Made by a program: the position numbers and the translations under genes
The notes under the pieces: model-generated
Seen by the model: only the letters and a program-made list of their open reading frames with translations
Database searches by the model: none
What the model was told of the DNA's origin: nothing
Source of the DNA: Flavobacteriales bacterium
GTDB taxonomy: Bacteria > Bacteroidota > Bacteroidia > Flavobacteriales_E > Vicingaceae
DNA length: 64,000 bases
Direction: 5' to 3'
NCBI GenBank assembly: GCA_018608405.1
Contig: JABAZP010000005.1
Coordinates: 62,001 to 126,000, forward strand
Part shown: positions 34,509 through 44,268 of the stretch, in pieces
How positions within the stretch are numbered: position 1 is the stretch's first letter
How the letters are laid out: every line of letters begins with the position of its first letter

Positions 34509-36226
34509 CTTTCTTCACTTCTTTTAATATCCTGCACCATTAATTGCAAGTTAGTTCTTCCTTGCCATTCGTTTTCTTCAATGTGATAAACAACATCAAA
34601 GGGTTCTCCGCTTTTTATAATCTCCATTTTTTTACCCATGTTAAAAGCGATGCCCGCGATGCCTCTAGTGTCATTTTTATGTGCAACTACTTCTAGTTTT
34701 AAGTGATTTTCTCCTACAATTCGTGCTTGACCTTTTTCATAAACACCCTTGCTTATAAACGTAGGTTTCATGTTAAGCGGGCCAAACGGTGCAAACTGCT
34801 TTAGTACTTTGTAGAATCTAGGTTCAATGTCACTTAAATTTAGTTCTGCATCAATTTCAATTTCTGGAATAAGTAAATCATGATCAATGGTGCCGGCTAC
34901 TACTTCTTCAAATTTTTTCTGAAAGGCAGGAACATTTTCAAGTGGCATGGTCATACCTGCAGCGTATTTGTGACCACCAAATTGCTCCAATAAATCGGAA
35001 CACGCCTCAATGGCATTGTACACGCTAAATCCTTTTACAGAGCGCGCCGAACCGGCTGCCATGCCTTTACTTTCTGTTAAGATAATGGTAGGGCGATAAT
35101 AATTTTCAATACAGCGTGAAGCGACAATTCCAATAACCCCTTTATGCCAATCGTTCTTGAATAAAACCGTTGTTTTTTGAGCCTTTAATGCCTCATCTGC
35201 TTCTATCATTCCCAAGGCTTCTTTGGTAATGGTTTTGTCCAATTCCTTGCGATCCGTATTTTGTATGTCAATATAATTGCCACCTTCATCTGCCAACTGC
35301 GGGTTTTGAGAAAGCATTACTTCAACTGCTTTGTTTCCACTTTCAATTCTACCGGCAGCGTTAATTCTGGGAGCGAGCGTAAAGACAATATCGGTTACTG
35401 TAAGCTCCTTTTTTTTGTTGTTGGCAATTTCCAACATGGCCTTAAAACCAGGTTGTGGATTCTTATTTAGTTTTTGAACCCCATAATGACAGAGAACTCT
35501 ATTTTCGCCTGTGATTGGGACAATGTCAGCACAAATGCTTACGGCTAAAATGTCTATAAATGAGAACAAGGGGTCAACTTCGTGCTTCTCTTCTTCTGCC
35601 CAAGCTTGCATAAATTTAAAACCCACCCCGCAGCCGGAAAGCTCTTTGTAAGGATAGTTGCAATCTGCTTGCTTTGGATCTAAAACGGCAATTGCATCGG
35701 GTACTGTATCACCGGGTAAGTGGTGGTCGCAAATGATAAAGTCAATGTTCTTTTTATTGGCATAATCAATTTTATCAACGGCTTTAATACCACAATCCAA
35801 AGCAACGATTAAGCTAATATTATTTTCTTCAGCGAAATCAATACCTTGGTATGAAATTCCATAACCTTCCGTATAACGGTTCGGAATATAATAGCTTAAG
35901 TTTTTATAATAAGAAGAAAGGTAAGAGTAAACTAAGGCAACTGAGGTGGTGCCATCCACATCATAATCGCCATAAATGAGAATGTTTTCATTGTTGCGTA
36001 TGGCTTTTTGCAGTCGAGCAACTGCCTTATCCATATTTTTCATTAAAAAAGGGGAATGCAATTGATTCGTGTTTGGGCGAAAAAAAATTTTCGCCTTTTC
36101 ATAATCGTCAATTCCTCGATTAATTAAAATATTGCAAAGTGTTTCGTTGAGGTTATTCAGCGAAGAAGATAGCTTTTGAATCGTTTCTTTCTCAGCTTGT
36201 GGCAATAAGGTCCAACGTTTTTCCAT
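34505..36226 (-). CDS. recJ: Single-stranded-DNA-specific exonuclease RecJ
   Basis: This 573-residue DHH-family 5'-3' exonuclease degrades single-stranded DNA in recombination and mismatch repair. The metal-binding motifs are visible: ILIYGDYDVDGTTSVAL near residue 80, ALDCGIKAVDKI near 140, and FIICDHHLPGD near 160. The DHHA1 domain shows FGGHKYAAGMTM near residue 420, with an OB-like C-terminal domain after it. Length fits the Bacteroidota form. The gene overlaps the trpS stop by 4 bases. The upstream GT39 gene lies 43 bases away on the same strand. Confidence 0.96.
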   Translation of the reverse strand: MEKRWTLLPQAEKETIQKLSSSLNNLNETLCNILINRGIDDYEKAKIFFRPNTNQLHSPFLMKNMDKAVARLQKAIRNNENILIYGDYDVDGTTSVALVYSYLSSYYKNLSYYIPNRYTEGYGISYQGIDFAEENNISLIVALDCGIKAVDKIDYANKKNIDFIICDHHLPGDTVPDAIAVLDPKQADCNYPYKELSGCGVGFKFMQAWAEEEKHEVDPLFSFIDILAVSICADIVPITGENRVLCHYGVQKLNKNPQPGFKAMLEIANNKKKELTVTDIVFTLAPRINAAGRIESGNKAVEVMLSQNPQLADEGGNYIDIQNTDRKELDKTITKEALGMIEADEALKAQKTTVLFKNDWHKGVIGIVASRCIENYYRPTIILTESKGMAAGSARSVKGFSVYNAIEACSDLLEQFGGHKYAAGMTMPLENVPAFQKKFEEVVAGTIDHDLLIPEIEIDAELNLSDIEPRFYKVLKQFAPFGPLNMKPTFISKGVYEKGQARIVGENHLKLEVVAHKNDTRGIAGIAFNMGKKMEIIKSGEPFDVVYHIEENEWQGRTNLQLMVQDIKRSEES

Positions 36227-36269
36227 ACCTTAAAAGTAGGAATTATAGCAGGTGAATTACAAGGGGGTA

Positions 36270-37712
36270 CTAAGGATTAATTTGTAAAATAGTTACCTTA
36301 CCGATGCGATCAAAGAGGTGGTAATTAGCTTGAATCCTTGTATTGTTTTCGTAATAATTTTTTGATTTTTGGTAGACAATGTATTTAGGATTCTTATCTA
36401 GCATTTTATTCATTTCCATTTCGGTGTCAATTGCAAAAGCTTCACTATGATCAAAAATTAAAGTGGGATGAACATACTTTGAAGGTGGCGACACATTTAG
36501 GAGATACTGTGTTAATTGCAATTGTTTATCCGTAATTATAAAATCACTTTCATTGATAGTCGAGGTCAATCTTTCAGCAATTTCTTTCACACGGTCCGGC
36601 TGTGTCCAGAAATAAGATTGGTTGATTATACCAATCACAAATGCAAGTACTAATGATAGGCAAGCTACCTTGTTTTTTGTAGTTGCAGTGATGGACTTAG
36701 TATTTAATAAACTGTTAAATGCAAGAGGAATAATAAGGCATAGCGAGGGGAGTAATTGCAAGTAGTAATGCTTGAAAGGTTTACCAGGCAAGATGACCAT
36801 CACCCATGCGAGGAGAAACCATAAAACGGCTAACTTCCGTAACTCTGAATTTATGCTTTTGCTAAATATTCCCATGTAGAACAGAATGACAAATGGCAGG
36901 TATGACAAGTGAAAATTGAGGAAAAATTTTAACGAATTAGCCATTGAAAATTCTGAGGAGTAGCGGCTAGTGACGTTATAAATTATTTCGTAAAAGTCAT
37001 CAAACCGCCCATTGACTTCAAAATAGAGGTGCGTAAGTACAAATGGGAGCAATACACCAAGTAGACCGAGCAAAAATTTTAGAATTTTTGTAAGGATATT
37101 TCTAAAAACAGACTTTTCTACGAGGAAGAGTAAGGCGAATGCACCAAAACTGGCTAATACAACATATTTGAAAATAAATCCAATTCCTATTAATAACCCT
37201 CCTGCGAGCCATAAGCTAGTTTTATTTTTTCCTTCGGCCTTCAGTAAAACAAGCAACCCGACTAAGGCAAACAGTGAGAAGAACATTTCTGTGTTAACCG
37301 CTAGTCCGGTACGATAACAAGAGAACGTTATTATGTAGGACAAGCCAGCTAAAAATGCAACCGATTTAGTAACATTAAATTGTCGCGAAATGAGGAATAA
37401 AAAGAACGCGGAAAGACTGATAATCAAACTGCCAAAAACTCGGATACCGAAAACACTTTTCCCAATCACTTTTTCTACCATAGAAAAGGCGATGAAAATA
37501 CCTGGGGGTTTCGTGTCAATTATATCAGTATATAGTTTTGCGCCCTTGTTTAATTCGCTAGCAATAAGCAGGTAAGTGGACTCGTCATGGTCAATAACAG
37601 AGTAGCTGAACGATAATGCTCTAAACAACAAGCTTGCAAGTAACAAAGCCCCAAAAACCTTCCATTTTGAGTGAAGTAGATTTTGAAAAATAGAGGTTAG
37701 CCTTTTAAACAT
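36270..37712 (-). CDS. GT39-family (ArnT/PMT-like) membrane glycosyltransferase
   Basis: This 480-residue integral membrane protein has many hydrophobic segments. The N-terminal loop carries the GT-C signature VIDHDESTYLLIASELNKGAKLYTDIIDTKPPGIF, with the acidic pair expected of polyprenyl-phosphate-sugar transferases (PMT_2 type). A short C-terminal soluble part follows. It likely transfers a sugar from a polyprenyl phosphate to a lipid or protein on the periplasmic side. The acceptor is unknown. The GT2 at 8486 could provide the donor. It ends 43 bases before recJ and follows rsmI by 4 bases. Confidence 0.85.
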   Translation of the reverse strand: MFKRLTSIFQNLLHSKWKVFGALLLASLLFRALSFSYSVIDHDESTYLLIASELNKGAKLYTDIIDTKPPGIFIAFSMVEKVIGKSVFGIRVFGSLIISLSAFFLFLISRQFNVTKSVAFLAGLSYIITFSCYRTGLAVNTEMFFSLFALVGLLVLLKAEGKNKTSLWLAGGLLIGIGFIFKYVVLASFGAFALLFLVEKSVFRNILTKILKFLLGLLGVLLPFVLTHLYFEVNGRFDDFYEIIYNVTSRYSSEFSMANSLKFFLNFHLSYLPFVILFYMGIFSKSINSELRKLAVLWFLLAWVMVILPGKPFKHYYLQLLPSLCLIIPLAFNSLLNTKSITATTKNKVACLSLVLAFVIGIINQSYFWTQPDRVKEIAERLTSTINESDFIITDKQLQLTQYLLNVSPPSKYVHPTLIFDHSEAFAIDTEMEMNKMLDKNPKYIVYQKSKNYYENNTRIQANYHLFDRIGKVTILQINP

Positions 37713-37716
37713 GAAA

Positions 37717-38394
37717 TCATTTTACAGCTAGGCCTTCTACCACCAGAACAATTTCTCCTTTCAGGGTATGCGTTTCGTAATATTGGATTAATTCAGTAAA
37801 AGTACCTCGAACTGTTTCTTCGTGCATTTTACTCAACTCCCGACTAACACTAGCCCTTCGTTCTTCTTCAAAAAATTCTAGCAATTGTTTAAGCGTCTTG
37901 ATTAGTCTGTGCGGAGATTCGTAGAATACAATGGTTCTTGTTTCTTGTGCCAAAAACTTTAATCGAGTTTGACGACCTTTTTTGTGCGGAAGAAATCCTT
38001 CAAAAACGAATTTATCACAAGGTAATGCAGAGTTTACCAAAGCTGGCACAAAGGCCGTAGCACCTGGAAGCGTATCCACTTCTATGTCATTTTCTGCACA
38101 AGCACGAACCAGTAAAAAAGCAGGATCGGAGATAGCTGGAGTTCCGGCATCTGTAATGCAGGCCATACTTTCCCCGGACTGCAAGCGTTCAATTAAAGCA
38201 TCTGTTACCTTGTGTTCATTGTGTTGATGGTAGGAGAACAGCGGCTTCTTAATTTCGTAATGTTTGAGCAGTTTTCCGCTCGTTCTTGTGTCTTCGCAAA
38301 GAATTGTATCTACATTCTTTAACACCTCGACAGAGCGAAAAGTCATGTCGGCCAAATTGCCAATTGGTGTAGGAACGATGTATAGCTTAGACAT
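37717..38394 (-). CDS. rsmI: 16S rRNA (cytidine-2'-O)-methyltransferase RsmI
   Basis: RsmI (225 residues from the ATG at 38394) methylates the ribose of C1402 in 16S rRNA. I choose this start because MSKLYIVPTPIGNLADMTFRSVEVL is the canonical N-terminus. An open frame extends 29 residues further upstream to 38481 but lacks family similarity and would overlap the divergent GT2 start. Tetrapyrrole-methylase blocks are ILCEDTRTSGKLLKHY, SYHQHNEH, CITDAGTPAISDPAFLLV, LPGATAFVPALV and FEGFLPHKKGRQ. A TACTTTTG box on the minus strand at 38412-38419 supports this start. Confidence 0.96.
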   Translation of the reverse strand: MSKLYIVPTPIGNLADMTFRSVEVLKNVDTILCEDTRTSGKLLKHYEIKKPLFSYHQHNEHKVTDALIERLQSGESMACITDAGTPAISDPAFLLVRACAENDIEVDTLPGATAFVPALVNSALPCDKFVFEGFLPHKKGRQTRLKFLAQETRTIVFYESPHRLIKTLKQLLEFFEEERRASVSRELSKMHEETVRGTFTELIQYYETHTLKGEIVLVVEGLAVK

Positions 38395-38411
38395 TCGTGA
38401 AAAGTTTAGCC

Positions 38412-38419
38412 AAAAGTAA
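38412..38419 (-). promoter_or_regulatory. Probable -7 box (TACTTTTG) for rsmI
   Basis: TACTTTTG on the minus strand matches the consensus, 17 bases before the ATG at 38394. A TTTG lies 12 bases further upstream, closer than usual for a -33 element. Confidence 0.45.
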
Positions 38420-38479
38420 TTCTTTAAAAGCAAATTGCTTTTCTGAATAGATTGAAATAAATTACCGTTATTTTGCAGC

Positions 38480-39241
38480 ATGCAGGTTCAACTATCAGCT
38501 GTTATTATTACGTTCAATGAAGAAAAAAACATTGAGCGCTGTGTGCTTTCTGCTCAAAAAGTTGCGGACGAAGTATTGGTGGTGGATTCCTTTTCTACAG
38601 ATGACACAAAGACGATTTGCGAGAAGCTAGGCGTTCGGTTTATAGAACATGCTTTTGAAGGGCACATACAACAAAAGAATTGGGCAAAAAGTCAAGCTGA
38701 ATTTGATTACGTTTTATCCTTGGATGCAGATGAGGCGTTGGATGAAAAGTTGACTCAATCTATTCTAAGTGTTAAAAACAATTGGATAGCAAATGCCCAT
38801 AAAGTGAATCGGTTGACAAACTATTGCGGACACTGGGTTCGACACACTTCGTGGTATCCTGATACTAAGATTAGATTATTTGATCGGAGAATTGGGAAGT
38901 GGGCTGGATTAAATCCGCATGATGAATATAAGGTACCTATAACGGAGACTGTTCCGCATTTAGAAGGGGATATTTTGCATTACTCTTTTTACACAAAAGC
39001 AGAACATTTATTGCAAATTGAAAAATTCTCTACGATAGGTGCTCAAGCACTATTGGAAAAAGGCAGTCGCTCTAATTTGTTGAAGATTATAATTAAGCCA
39101 TTGGCGCGCTTTGTAAAGAACTATATTGTTCGACTTGGCATTTTAGACGGGAAAGCAGGTTGGGACATAAGTACACTTTCTGCTTATGCGAATTATCTGA
39201 AATATAAAAAATTAAGTCAATTGCAAAAGCAAGATGGTTAG
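38480..39241 (+). CDS. Glycosyltransferase family 2 (WaaE/KdtX-like)
   Basis: This 253-residue soluble glycosyltransferase has the GT-A fold. The N-terminus SAVIITFNEEKNIERCVLSA, the nucleotide-site VLVVDSFSTDDTKTICEKLG, the metal motif LSLDADEALDEKL and the downstream HWVRHTSWYPDTKIRLF resemble LPS-core beta-1,4-glucosyltransferases of the WaaE/KdtX type. It probably decorates an LPS core or another surface glycan. The donor and acceptor are unknown. Its last 8 bases overlap the next GT4 gene. A TTATTTTG sequence (one base off the -7 consensus) ends 4 bases before the ATG. Confidence 0.88.
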   Translation: MQVQLSAVIITFNEEKNIERCVLSAQKVADEVLVVDSFSTDDTKTICEKLGVRFIEHAFEGHIQQKNWAKSQAEFDYVLSLDADEALDEKLTQSILSVKNNWIANAHKVNRLTNYCGHWVRHTSWYPDTKIRLFDRRIGKWAGLNPHDEYKVPITETVPHLEGDILHYSFYTKAEHLLQIEKFSTIGAQALLEKGSRSNLLKIIIKPLARFVKNYIVRLGILDGKAGWDISTLSAYANYLKYKKLSQLQKQDG

Positions 39242-40364
39242 TATGAAAGCGAACGTTTTACAGATCGTTACGGCGTTAAGTTGGAGAGGAGGAGAGCAAC
39301 AGGCTGCTTACTTAATTCAGGAGTTGAAGCAAGAGGTAAACAATTTTGTGCTTTGTTCTTCTGGGTCAAAAATGGAGGCTTTTTGCAGAGAGGAAGAAAC
39401 AACTCATTTTACTCAACCCAAAAGAGGGAGCATCGATTTTTCTTATGCCAAAAGAATTAAGCAACTCTGTGTTGAACAGAAAATTGACCTCATTCACGTT
39501 CACGATGCCCATGCGCATACCTTCTCGATTTTGGCCGCCAGTATTTTTGGAAATAAAATACCTATTGTTTTAAGTAGAAGAGTTGACTTCCCAATAAAAA
39601 AGAACCTATTCTCACACTTTAAATACAACCACAAGCAGGTTAAAAAGATTCTATGCGTTAGCGATACCATCAAAAAAATAACCGCTGCAGGGATTAAAGA
39701 TCAATCTAAATTGGCAACCGTTTATTCTGGAATTGACCTTGATAAATTTAAATCTTCTACAGGTCGCTTAAGAAAAGAATTAGCAATTGGGGAGGATGTT
39801 TTCCTAGTTGGGAATACTTCTGCACTGGCGGATCATAAAGATTATTTCACCTTTATTGATGTGGCTGAGAAAGTAATCGGAAAACACGAAAACTGTCACT
39901 TTGTAGTGATGGGTGATGGACCGATGAAAGATGAGATTCATCAATATGCTCAGTCAAAAAGATTGAAGAGTCAATTTACTTTTACAGGTTTCAGGAATGA
40001 CATTTCTGAAGTATTAGCTGATTTAGATTTGTTTTTAATTACTTCTAAAACGGAAGGTTTAGGAACTTCCATACTGGATGCGTTTGCATGCAACGTTCCT
40101 GTTGTTGGAACAGCGGGTGGTGGCATTAAAGAGTTAGTTGAAAATGAAAAAACGGGGCTACTGTGTGAAGTGAAAAATGTTGAGCAGCTTACCCAAGCTG
40201 TTGGGCGAATGATTGCTGAATCTACTTTAAGGGAAAACTGCACTTCAGCGGCAAAAAGAAAAGTTCAATTGTTTTCGAAACAGCAAACAGCAAAAAATAC
40301 CTTGAAGTATTATTTAGAGGTTTTAGACCTAAAGTCATTCAATCCAAACAAGATGACGCAATAA
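39234..40364 (+). CDS. Glycosyltransferase family 4
   Basis: This 376-residue GT-B fold enzyme has an N-terminal acceptor domain (LQIVTALSWRGGEQQAAYLIQEL, then IHVHDAHAHTFSILAA). The C-terminal nucleotide-sugar domain has FVVMGDGPMKDEI, FTGFRNDISEVLADLDLFLITSKTEGLGTSILDAFACNVPVVGTAGGGIKELVE, including the E-x7-E retaining motif. It overlaps the GT2 gene by 8 bases, so the two are cotranslated and likely act on the same glycan. The second ATG (39243) is an equally good start. Its 3' end overlaps the O-antigen ligase gene on the other strand by 55 bases. Confidence 0.92.
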   Translation: MVSMKANVLQIVTALSWRGGEQQAAYLIQELKQEVNNFVLCSSGSKMEAFCREEETTHFTQPKRGSIDFSYAKRIKQLCVEQKIDLIHVHDAHAHTFSILAASIFGNKIPIVLSRRVDFPIKKNLFSHFKYNHKQVKKILCVSDTIKKITAAGIKDQSKLATVYSGIDLDKFKSSTGRLRKELAIGEDVFLVGNTSALADHKDYFTFIDVAEKVIGKHENCHFVVMGDGPMKDEIHQYAQSKRLKSQFTFTGFRNDISEVLADLDLFLITSKTEGLGTSILDAFACNVPVVGTAGGGIKELVENEKTGLLCEVKNVEQLTQAVGRMIAESTLRENCTSAAKRKVQLFSKQQTAKNTLKYYLEVLDLKSFNPNKMTQ

Positions 40365-41917
40365 AAGAAGGCATAAAGTGTAATACCGGCCTGAGTCTCT
40401 AACGTATCTTCGGTTACGAAAGAAAGGCTTACCAATAACATAAAAGCCATTCCCAAAGTTGGATTAGCTCGAAGCCGAAACATTGGGTAATAAATGGATA
40501 AAAGAATAATTATAAGTCCAACTATTCCAAAACAAGCTAAAAAAGTGATATACTGATTATGTGCCCTGTTGCGATATACAGGGTCAAGCTTCGAGTCCTG
40601 TAGTTCATATTCCTTTTTAAAAGCACCTTTAATATCTCCAGTTCCAACCCCGAAAACAAGGTTTCTTTGGAAAATTGACAAGCCTGTTTTCCAGTATTCT
40701 AAGCGCATTGCAATTGAGTAGCCACTTGCATTTCCAGTTCGCCGAAACTCACGAATTTCGTAAAATATTTTATGCAATCTGTTTTGCAAGTTATTGTGAG
40801 TAAAGTAATAATGGTTAGCCATGCCATTTTCTATAGCTGTAATTTCATCCTTACTTAGAGTAGAAAACCCAGCAGAATCTTTTTTTAGACCTTTTGAAGA
40901 CATGTATCGATATAGCCTTTGTGCAATTGGGTTATCGATGCCTTTTTCATTTTTAAATGGAAGTGAACTTGCCTTTTCCCACTCTTTTTGAATTTCACTT
41001 CTTGCAATATACCTTCTAGTGTACACTCCGTTTTCCAATCTTTGGTCTGAACCTTCATGGCCGTATACTTCTCCATTTATAGTCTGTGAGGGACTCATGT
41101 CTTCCTGATCGTAATTGAGAGTGACGGTGCTGTTGAACGCCTTATAAATTTCGATTACTTGATAGCTAAGGAAAACTCCTACTGCAATGCAGAATGCAAA
41201 ATACAATCGAATAAAACGTGACTTTTTAAAGATTGATTTTCTTTTAATAACCGAAAGGATAAAAATGACTACTGCTAAAATTATTAGTCCTGTAAACAAT
41301 TGAAATAAGACCAGACATATTGCAAACCAGATTGCTAGAAGAAGGTTAAAGACTTTATTCGAAAAGGGATTATACCAAAGCGATAAAATAGCTGCAAATG
41401 CTAAGTTTAAACCGTAGCGGATGTGCGAAATGTAAATGGATAACTCTCTTTTATCGTGAACCTCCGCACCCCATAAATCGAAGTATTTGCCTAAACTTGC
41501 GATGGTTAAGATGAAAAGCGTTATTGCATAAACTCCTAAAAGCAATTTCCACTCAACAAGTCTTAACTTTTTTGTGCTTCCTATAATAATTGGAAAAGCA
41601 AGTAAAGGAAGCTTAGTCGTTATGTCTTTAGAGGCGTATTTAAAATCGGAAGTCCATAATAAGCCGACAACATGAATGAGAAATAGGCCAAGAACAATCC
41701 AGATAAGTGGGGTCGTTTTTAGTTTGGCTAGTTTGCGTTTAAAATCAAACTCAATAATCCAATTGCCAATGATAATAAATTGACCGATGCTCATGAGAAT
41801 ATTGGACCACCCCAAGCCACAAAGAATAGTAGCTAAACCAAGTAAATACAAATGCCTGTGGTTTAGCCACATTGCAATTGGATGATCTGGTTTTAAGAAA
41901 ATGTTTAGTAAGCCCAA
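40310..41917 (-). CDS. O-antigen ligase/polymerase family (Wzy_C) membrane protein
   Basis: This 535-residue protein has about 10-12 membrane segments and a large periplasmic loop of about 180 residues (about 265-440). The Wzy_C motif region reads FQRNLVFGVGTGDIKGAFKKEY, followed by NRAHNQYITFLACFGIVGLIIILLSI, typical of WaaL-type ligases, with His and Arg residues in the loop. It probably attaches a polyprenyl-linked glycan to lipid A core or to another acceptor. The frame starts at TTG (41917), six bases after the S41 protease stop. An ATG at 41872 would shorten it by 15 residues. It overlaps the GT4 gene end. Confidence 0.86.
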   Translation of the reverse strand: MGLLNIFLKPDHPIAMWLNHRHLYLLGLATILCGLGWSNILMSIGQFIIIGNWIIEFDFKRKLAKLKTTPLIWIVLGLFLIHVVGLLWTSDFKYASKDITTKLPLLAFPIIIGSTKKLRLVEWKLLLGVYAITLFILTIASLGKYFDLWGAEVHDKRELSIYISHIRYGLNLAFAAILSLWYNPFSNKVFNLLLAIWFAICLVLFQLFTGLIILAVVIFILSVIKRKSIFKKSRFIRLYFAFCIAVGVFLSYQVIEIYKAFNSTVTLNYDQEDMSPSQTINGEVYGHEGSDQRLENGVYTRRYIARSEIQKEWEKASSLPFKNEKGIDNPIAQRLYRYMSSKGLKKDSAGFSTLSKDEITAIENGMANHYYFTHNNLQNRLHKIFYEIREFRRTGNASGYSIAMRLEYWKTGLSIFQRNLVFGVGTGDIKGAFKKEYELQDSKLDPVYRNRAHNQYITFLACFGIVGLIIILLSIYYPMFRLRANPTLGMAFMLLVSLSFVTEDTLETQAGITLYAFFYCVILFGLNDFRSKTSK

Positions 41918-41923
41918 GTGATG

Positions 41924-43588
41924 CTATTTGTTCGGAACAAACGTACCGGCAAGGATTTCATTGTATTGCTTCTTGTTTTTTAATAATTGCAATGCTTCCC
42001 TAACATCTGGATCACTGTTTAGCGACTGTTCAATTCTTCCATCCTGAAAATAATACCTTGAAATAATTTCATTTTCCAAAATCATTTTTATCTCCGATTT
42101 AAATTTTATTAAATCGTTTTCTTTTTTGGGAGTTAGCTTTTCCAACAAAGCTTCGTATTCACCTTCAGCACTTTCAAAATATTTTTCGTTTTGTGCCACC
42201 TCTTTTAACTTTTTTAGAACCTCCTCGCTTTGTGTAGAATAGTTGTACTGTTTATCACTTAAATGTGCTATGAATTCATCATATTCCTTGTCACTTAACT
42301 GAAAATCCTTGGCTGGAGCAATTTTTGGATGATTTAAATAATACTGAGTAGCGTAGTTAAAGATGTTGTAACTGCGCATTAAAGTGGCAGTGATGATGCT
42401 CATGCTTTCTTCTTCGGTAAAAATGTCCGGCTTAATTCCTTTTCCATCTTTAACCGGTCGTTTGTTCAACACAGTTTTAAATGAATTAATCAACGAGTCA
42501 GGTACTGTTTGTGCTTTCCCTAATTCATCTTTGGTAGAGTAGTCAATTCTCTGAATACACCTCCCACTAGGAATGTAATACTTTGCAACCGTAACCTTTA
42601 GTTGTGCATTATAACTTAACGGTCTGGTTTGCTGTACTAGTCCTTTGCCAAAGGTTTGGCGGCCTATTATAACGGCTCGATCATAGTCTTGTAGTGTTCC
42701 TGAAACAATTTCTGAGGCAGATGCTGAACCCGCATCCACTAAAATTGCAATTGGAATTTTTATGTCCAACGGCTCTTTTCTAGTAAGGTATGTAGCATCC
42801 CATTTTTTTAGTTTACCTCTTGTTTCTACAACTTTTTGCCCTTTGGGAATAAAAATATTGACGATGTCAACCGCTTCAATTAGAAGTCCTCCACCATTTC
42901 CTCTCAAATCGAACACCAATTCCTTCATGCCTTTCTCTTTTAATTCATCGAAGGCTGCAATAAATTCTTTCGAAGCAGTTTGGGTGAAGCTAGATAGTTT
43001 AATGTATCCAACCTCTTCGTCTAACATCTTAAAGTAGGGAACGTCATTGATTTTTATTGTTTCTCGAACAATTTCTTTCACCATTGGCTCAGCAACATTT
43101 GGTCGTTTAATGGTTACATTTAATGAGCTTCCGGACTGGCCTCTTAGAAGTTTAGAAATATCACCCGAATTTTTACCTTCTACTTCATTTTCATCTACTT
43201 TTAAAATAACATCTCCCGCTTTTAACCCTGCTTTGAAAGCCGGAAACCCTTCATATGGTTCTGATACAATTATCTCATTGCTGTCTTTGTGGATCAAAGC
43301 TCCGATTCCTCCATATTGGCCTGTTGTCATGAACCGATAGTCTTCAATAGCGGATTCGGGAATGTAGTTTGTATAAGGGTCTAGCGATTGAAGCATTGCA
43401 TCTATACCTGTCTTCATTAACTCTCCAGGCTTGGTATCGTCAACATAATAAGTGTTTAGCTCTTTGAGCAAAGTGCTAAAAATGTCAAGGTTTTTTGAAA
43501 GCTCAAAATAATTATCAGCAAAACCATAGGATAGGAATGCTGAAATTGAGATGCTTATCGCAATAATAATTTTTTTCGTCTTTTTCAT
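41924..43588 (-). CDS. S41 family C-terminal processing peptidase
   Basis: This 554-residue exported protease has an N-terminal signal or anchor (about residues 7-24). A CTP N-terminal helix region precedes a PDZ domain (about 85-165, with GGIGALIHKDSNEIIVSEPYEG and GLKAGDVILKVDE). The S41 core follows, with LRGNGGGLLIEAV, the catalytic Ser in DAGSASASEIVSG and the Lys in RQTFGKGLVQQ. The C-terminal 180 residues are helical. It cleaves periplasmic substrates at their C-termini. It is followed by the O-antigen ligase, and it lies downstream of rnpA-yidD, an arrangement common in Flavobacteriales. Confidence 0.94.
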   Translation of the reverse strand: MKKTKKIIIAISISISAFLSYGFADNYFELSKNLDIFSTLLKELNTYYVDDTKPGELMKTGIDAMLQSLDPYTNYIPESAIEDYRFMTTGQYGGIGALIHKDSNEIIVSEPYEGFPAFKAGLKAGDVILKVDENEVEGKNSGDISKLLRGQSGSSLNVTIKRPNVAEPMVKEIVRETIKINDVPYFKMLDEEVGYIKLSSFTQTASKEFIAAFDELKEKGMKELVFDLRGNGGGLLIEAVDIVNIFIPKGQKVVETRGKLKKWDATYLTRKEPLDIKIPIAILVDAGSASASEIVSGTLQDYDRAVIIGRQTFGKGLVQQTRPLSYNAQLKVTVAKYYIPSGRCIQRIDYSTKDELGKAQTVPDSLINSFKTVLNKRPVKDGKGIKPDIFTEEESMSIITATLMRSYNIFNYATQYYLNHPKIAPAKDFQLSDKEYDEFIAHLSDKQYNYSTQSEEVLKKLKEVAQNEKYFESAEGEYEALLEKLTPKKENDLIKFKSEIKMILENEIISRYYFQDGRIEQSLNSDPDVREALQLLKNKKQYNEILAGTFVPNK

Positions 43589-43819
43589 TTATTTCTTTTT
43601 TGGAACGGGGTCAATTCCGCTGCCTCCCCATGGATGACAAGATAAAATTCTTTTGAGCGCTAGCCAAAAACCTTTAAAAGGCCCGTGAACTTGAATGGCT
43701 TCTATGCTATATTCTGAACAAGTTGGCATGTACCTGCAATTAGCTCCTAGAAGAGGAGACAGTGCAACTTGGTAGATTTTTACCAATAAAATCAAAAATT
43801 TACTGAGAATCTTCTGCAT
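43589..43819 (-). CDS. yidD: Membrane protein insertion efficiency factor YidD
   Basis: This 76-residue protein has the family signature [24 protein letters not shown] and [29 protein letters not shown], with three conserved cysteines. An amphipathic N-terminal helix would attach it to the inner membrane, where it supports YidC-mediated insertion. It overlaps rnpA by 20 bases and abuts the S41 gene. This rnpA-yidD coupling is widespread, but rpmH, usually first, is not here. Confidence 0.97.
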   Translation of the reverse strand: MQKILSKFLILLVKIYQVALSPLLGANCRYMPTCSEYSIEAIQVHGPFKGFWLALKRILSCHPWGGSGIDPVPKKK

Positions 43820-44201
43820 ATATCGCCTGCAACCGTTGTAAAGTTAAGATTATTTTCTGCTCAATTATTTCATATTTCATAGCCTCTTTAGAAATGTAAA
43901 TTAACATAACATGAAGTTCGATGTTTTGCTCCTCACAGTTTGTTTTAAGAGTATTTCTATGTAAGCGATAAGCTTCTTTGCATCTCCTTTTTAGTAAGTT
44001 CCGATCAACTGCTTTTTTAAAAAGGCGTTTCGGAATGCTTGCTCCAAACTGCAATGAAGTCCCGTCATTTTCAGTTGCTTTTCTGTGCAGAACCTTAAAT
44101 GGAAATTCTTTAAAGTGCTTACCCTCTGAAAAAAGTAGATTTATATCGTCTCTTTTCGAGAGGATTTCATCTTTTTTAAGGGTAAAACGTTGGTTTTTCA
44201 T
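43800..44201 (-). CDS. rnpA: Ribonuclease P protein component
   Basis: This 133-residue basic protein assists the RNase P RNA in tRNA 5' maturation. The family RNR motif region reads [31 protein letters not shown] (about residues 55-85), preceded by the N-terminal [23 protein letters not shown]. It overlaps yidD by 20 bases. The upstream gap to hemD holds the hemD terminator, so rnpA needs its own promoter. A TATTTTTA (one base off consensus) lies just before the ATG. rpmH is not adjacent. Confidence 0.95.
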   Translation of the reverse strand: MKNQRFTLKKDEILSKRDDINLLFSEGKHFKEFPFKVLHRKATENDGTSLQFGASIPKRLFKKAVDRNLLKRRCKEAYRLHRNTLKTNCEEQNIELHVMLIYISKEAMKYEIIEQKIILTLQRLQAIYAEDSQ

Positions 44202-44217
44202 TCAGTTTAAAAATAAA

Positions 44218-44250
44218 AAAAGGCATTGACTCAACGGAGCAATGCCTTCT
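44218..44250 (-). terminator. Terminator of hemD
   Basis: AAGGCATTG (44220-44228) and CAATGCCTT (44240-44248) form a 9-base stem. Read on the minus strand it is followed by a run of T residues, as expected after hemD. Confidence 0.85.
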
Positions 44251-44268
44251 AAAAATTCGATAAGATTT

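Noticed and set aside
38395-38481. N-terminal extension of RsmI (29 more residues from 38481)
   Set aside because: The family N-terminus starts at the ATG at 38394, and the extension overlaps the promoter box and the divergent GT2 start.
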